NCBI GenBank assembly: GCA_025922795.1
Contig: JAICHC010000177.1
Coordinates: 1 to 6,310, forward strand
Direction: 5' to 3'
DNA length: 6,310 nucleotides
Source: Candidatus Binatia bacterium
GTDB taxonomy: Bacteria; Desulfobacterota_B; Binatia; UBA9968
The notes beneath the pieces were generated by a model. The model did not search any database and was not told where the DNA came from. It saw nothing but the letters and a program-made list of their open reading frames with translations. Shown one piece after another: positions 5,679 to 6,310 of this stretch. Each line of letters starts with the position of its first letter. Position 1 is the stretch's first letter. Both the position numbers and the translations under genes were made by a program.

Positions 5679-5684
5679 AAAACC

Positions 5685-6011
5685 ATGAAAAACGATTTAC
5701 AGAATCTCACTGAAGACATCTCCCGGCTGTACGAGGACATCACACAAAAAGCGGAATCGCTGGGGCAGATCGACAGCATCACACGCCTCTACGACGAGTT
5801 GCAAACGCAGCTACAGGGAATTTCCACCGAGGAAGTGGAGCTGCTGCAGAGCCAGATCAAATCGACATTGGAGCAGATGGTCGGAATCAGCAAGAGTCTG
5901 GCAGTCATCAAGACGCTGAAGATGACGTTGAACGGTCACGATGAGTTTGCGGATTTGACCAAGAAGGGCCATGTCGGCAAAGACGGGCGGCGCTCGTTGG
6001 AGGACCGTTAG
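5685..6011 (+). CDS. Small coiled-coil protein
   Basis: A 108-residue protein of unknown family with no signal peptide or membrane segment, so predicted to be cytoplasmic. It is almost all charged amphipathic helix to about residue 83, then a Gly/Lys/Arg-rich tail (HVGKDGRRSLEDR). Two similar heptad blocks, ISRLYEDI (12-19) and ITRLYDEL (32-39), are 20 residues apart. Residues 39-82 (LQTQLQGISTEEV... to LAVIKTLKMTL) align with the coiled coil of the upstream membrane protein, sharing LQ..L...S..EV and LA..K.LK, which hints at a common origin or a hetero-oligomer. It lies 68 nt after the membrane protein gene and 23 nt before the PATAN gene, probably in one operon. The ATG at 5685 is chosen because of GGAG 6 nt upstream. 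Confidence 0.78.
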   Translation: MKNDLQNLTEDISRLYEDITQKAESLGQIDSITRLYDELQTQLQGISTEEVELLQSQIKSTLEQMVGISKSLAVIKTLKMTLNGHDEFADLTKKGHVGKDGRRSLEDR

Positions 6012-6034
6012 GAATTTTTCCGACGGACCAAGCT

Positions 6035-6310
6035 ATGCAAGGAAATCTCTCGCAAATCAACTTGACCGACCTTTTGCTGCTCGCCACCAGCGGCAAGAAG
6101 TCTGGACTGTTAACACTCGCCCACGGCAAAGAATCGGTGGAAGTTTTTTTGACCGACGGAAAAATCGTTCATGCGACTTGTCCGATCGGCGACGGCGAGA
6201 AAGCTTTGCTCTATCCGGTGACCTGGGGCGAGGGCACATTTAGCCTGCAGCCCAATGGGACTCCGCCGGCGACCACCGTCCGAAAATCTGCCGACGAGAT
6301 TCTCGAGGAA
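6035..6310 (+). CDS. PATAN (DUF4388) domain protein, N-terminal part (runs off right edge)
   Basis: An open frame of 92 codons from the ATG at 6035 with no stop before the window ends. The protein starts MQGNLSQINLTDLLLLATSGKKSG and continues with FLTDGKIVHATCPIGDGEKALLYPVTWGEGTFSLQPN. The features 'M.GNLS...L.DLLQ', 'SGK.SG.L', 'F.DGKIVHA' with 'G..AL', and 'W.EG.F.L' are hallmarks of the PATAN/DUF4388 domain. PATAN domains occur with response-regulator, PilZ and roadblock-type modules in bacterial signalling and in cyanobacterial pilus and phototaxis regulators. The following ADEILEE begins the next segment and what lies beyond is unknown. The start lies 23 nt after the coiled-coil gene with only a weak purine-rich site (GGA), consistent with an operon. 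The family call is secure; the output is not known. Confidence 0.85.
   Translation, partial: MQGNLSQINLTDLLLLATSGKKSGLLTLAHGKESVEVFLTDGKIVHATCPIGDGEKALLYPVTWGEGTFSLQPNGTPPATTVRKSADEILEE

Noticed and set aside
5971..6243. 90-codon plus-strand frame overlapping the right-hand genes
   Set aside because: It is out of frame with the PATAN-domain gene at 6035, whose translation shows clear family motifs. The alternative is Arg/Ser-rich noise.

Overview
The window is a 6.3 kb piece of a chromosome of about 55% GC (estimated by eye) from a Gram-negative bacterium. The evidence is a lipoprotein signal, a secreted SH3/retropepsin-like protein, a sigma-54 activator, and PATAN (DUF4388) and MshEN-like modules. 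The combination of MshEN-type modules, stand-alone AAA+ ATPases, sigma-54 activators and DUF4388 proteins suggests an uncultured delta-proteobacterial relative (Desulfobacterota, Binatota, Myxococcota or similar). That placement is inference and should be held loosely. I see no insertion sequence, phage gene, CRISPR array, tRNA or rRNA.

Layout: (1) 1-228, minus strand: the N-terminal 76 codons of a lipoprotein gene that runs off the left edge. (2) 229-384: a divergent intergenic region carrying a full-consensus sigma-70 promoter, TTGACA-16 bp-TATAAT, facing right. (3) 385-1836 and 1841-3127: a tight two-gene unit with a 4-nt gap. It encodes an AAA+ ATPase with an N-terminal MshEN-like module and a sigma-54 enhancer-binding protein with a degenerate receiver-like N-terminus. 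(4) 3128-3388: an intergenic stretch with two inverted repeats. (5) 3389-4177: an exported SH3b plus retropepsin-like aspartic protease, followed by a rho-independent terminator at about 4306-4328. (6) 4341-4356: a strong match to a sigma-54 (-24/-12) promoter, with a dyad about 116 bp upstream of its predicted transcription start. (7) From 4408 to the right edge: a co-directional unit of a single-pass membrane protein with a cytoplasmic coiled coil and a duplicated YGE(F/Y) motif, a 108-residue coiled-coil protein, and the start of a PATAN-domain (DUF4388) protein.

Inferred circuit: the constitutive-looking sigma-70 promoter makes a putative nucleotide-sensing ATPase together with a sigma-54 activator that lacks a normal phosphorylatable receiver. 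That activator could then drive the sigma-54 promoter four kilobases downstream, and so the membrane/coiled-coil/PATAN operon. PATAN and MshEN modules are known from type IV pilus, surface-motility and c-di-GMP signalling, so a surface-behaviour or polarity function is the leading guess. The genes for the structural output lie outside the window and no function is proven. The most unusual features are the MshEN-AAA+ fusion, its coupling to the activator, and the sigma-54 promoter that closes the loop.
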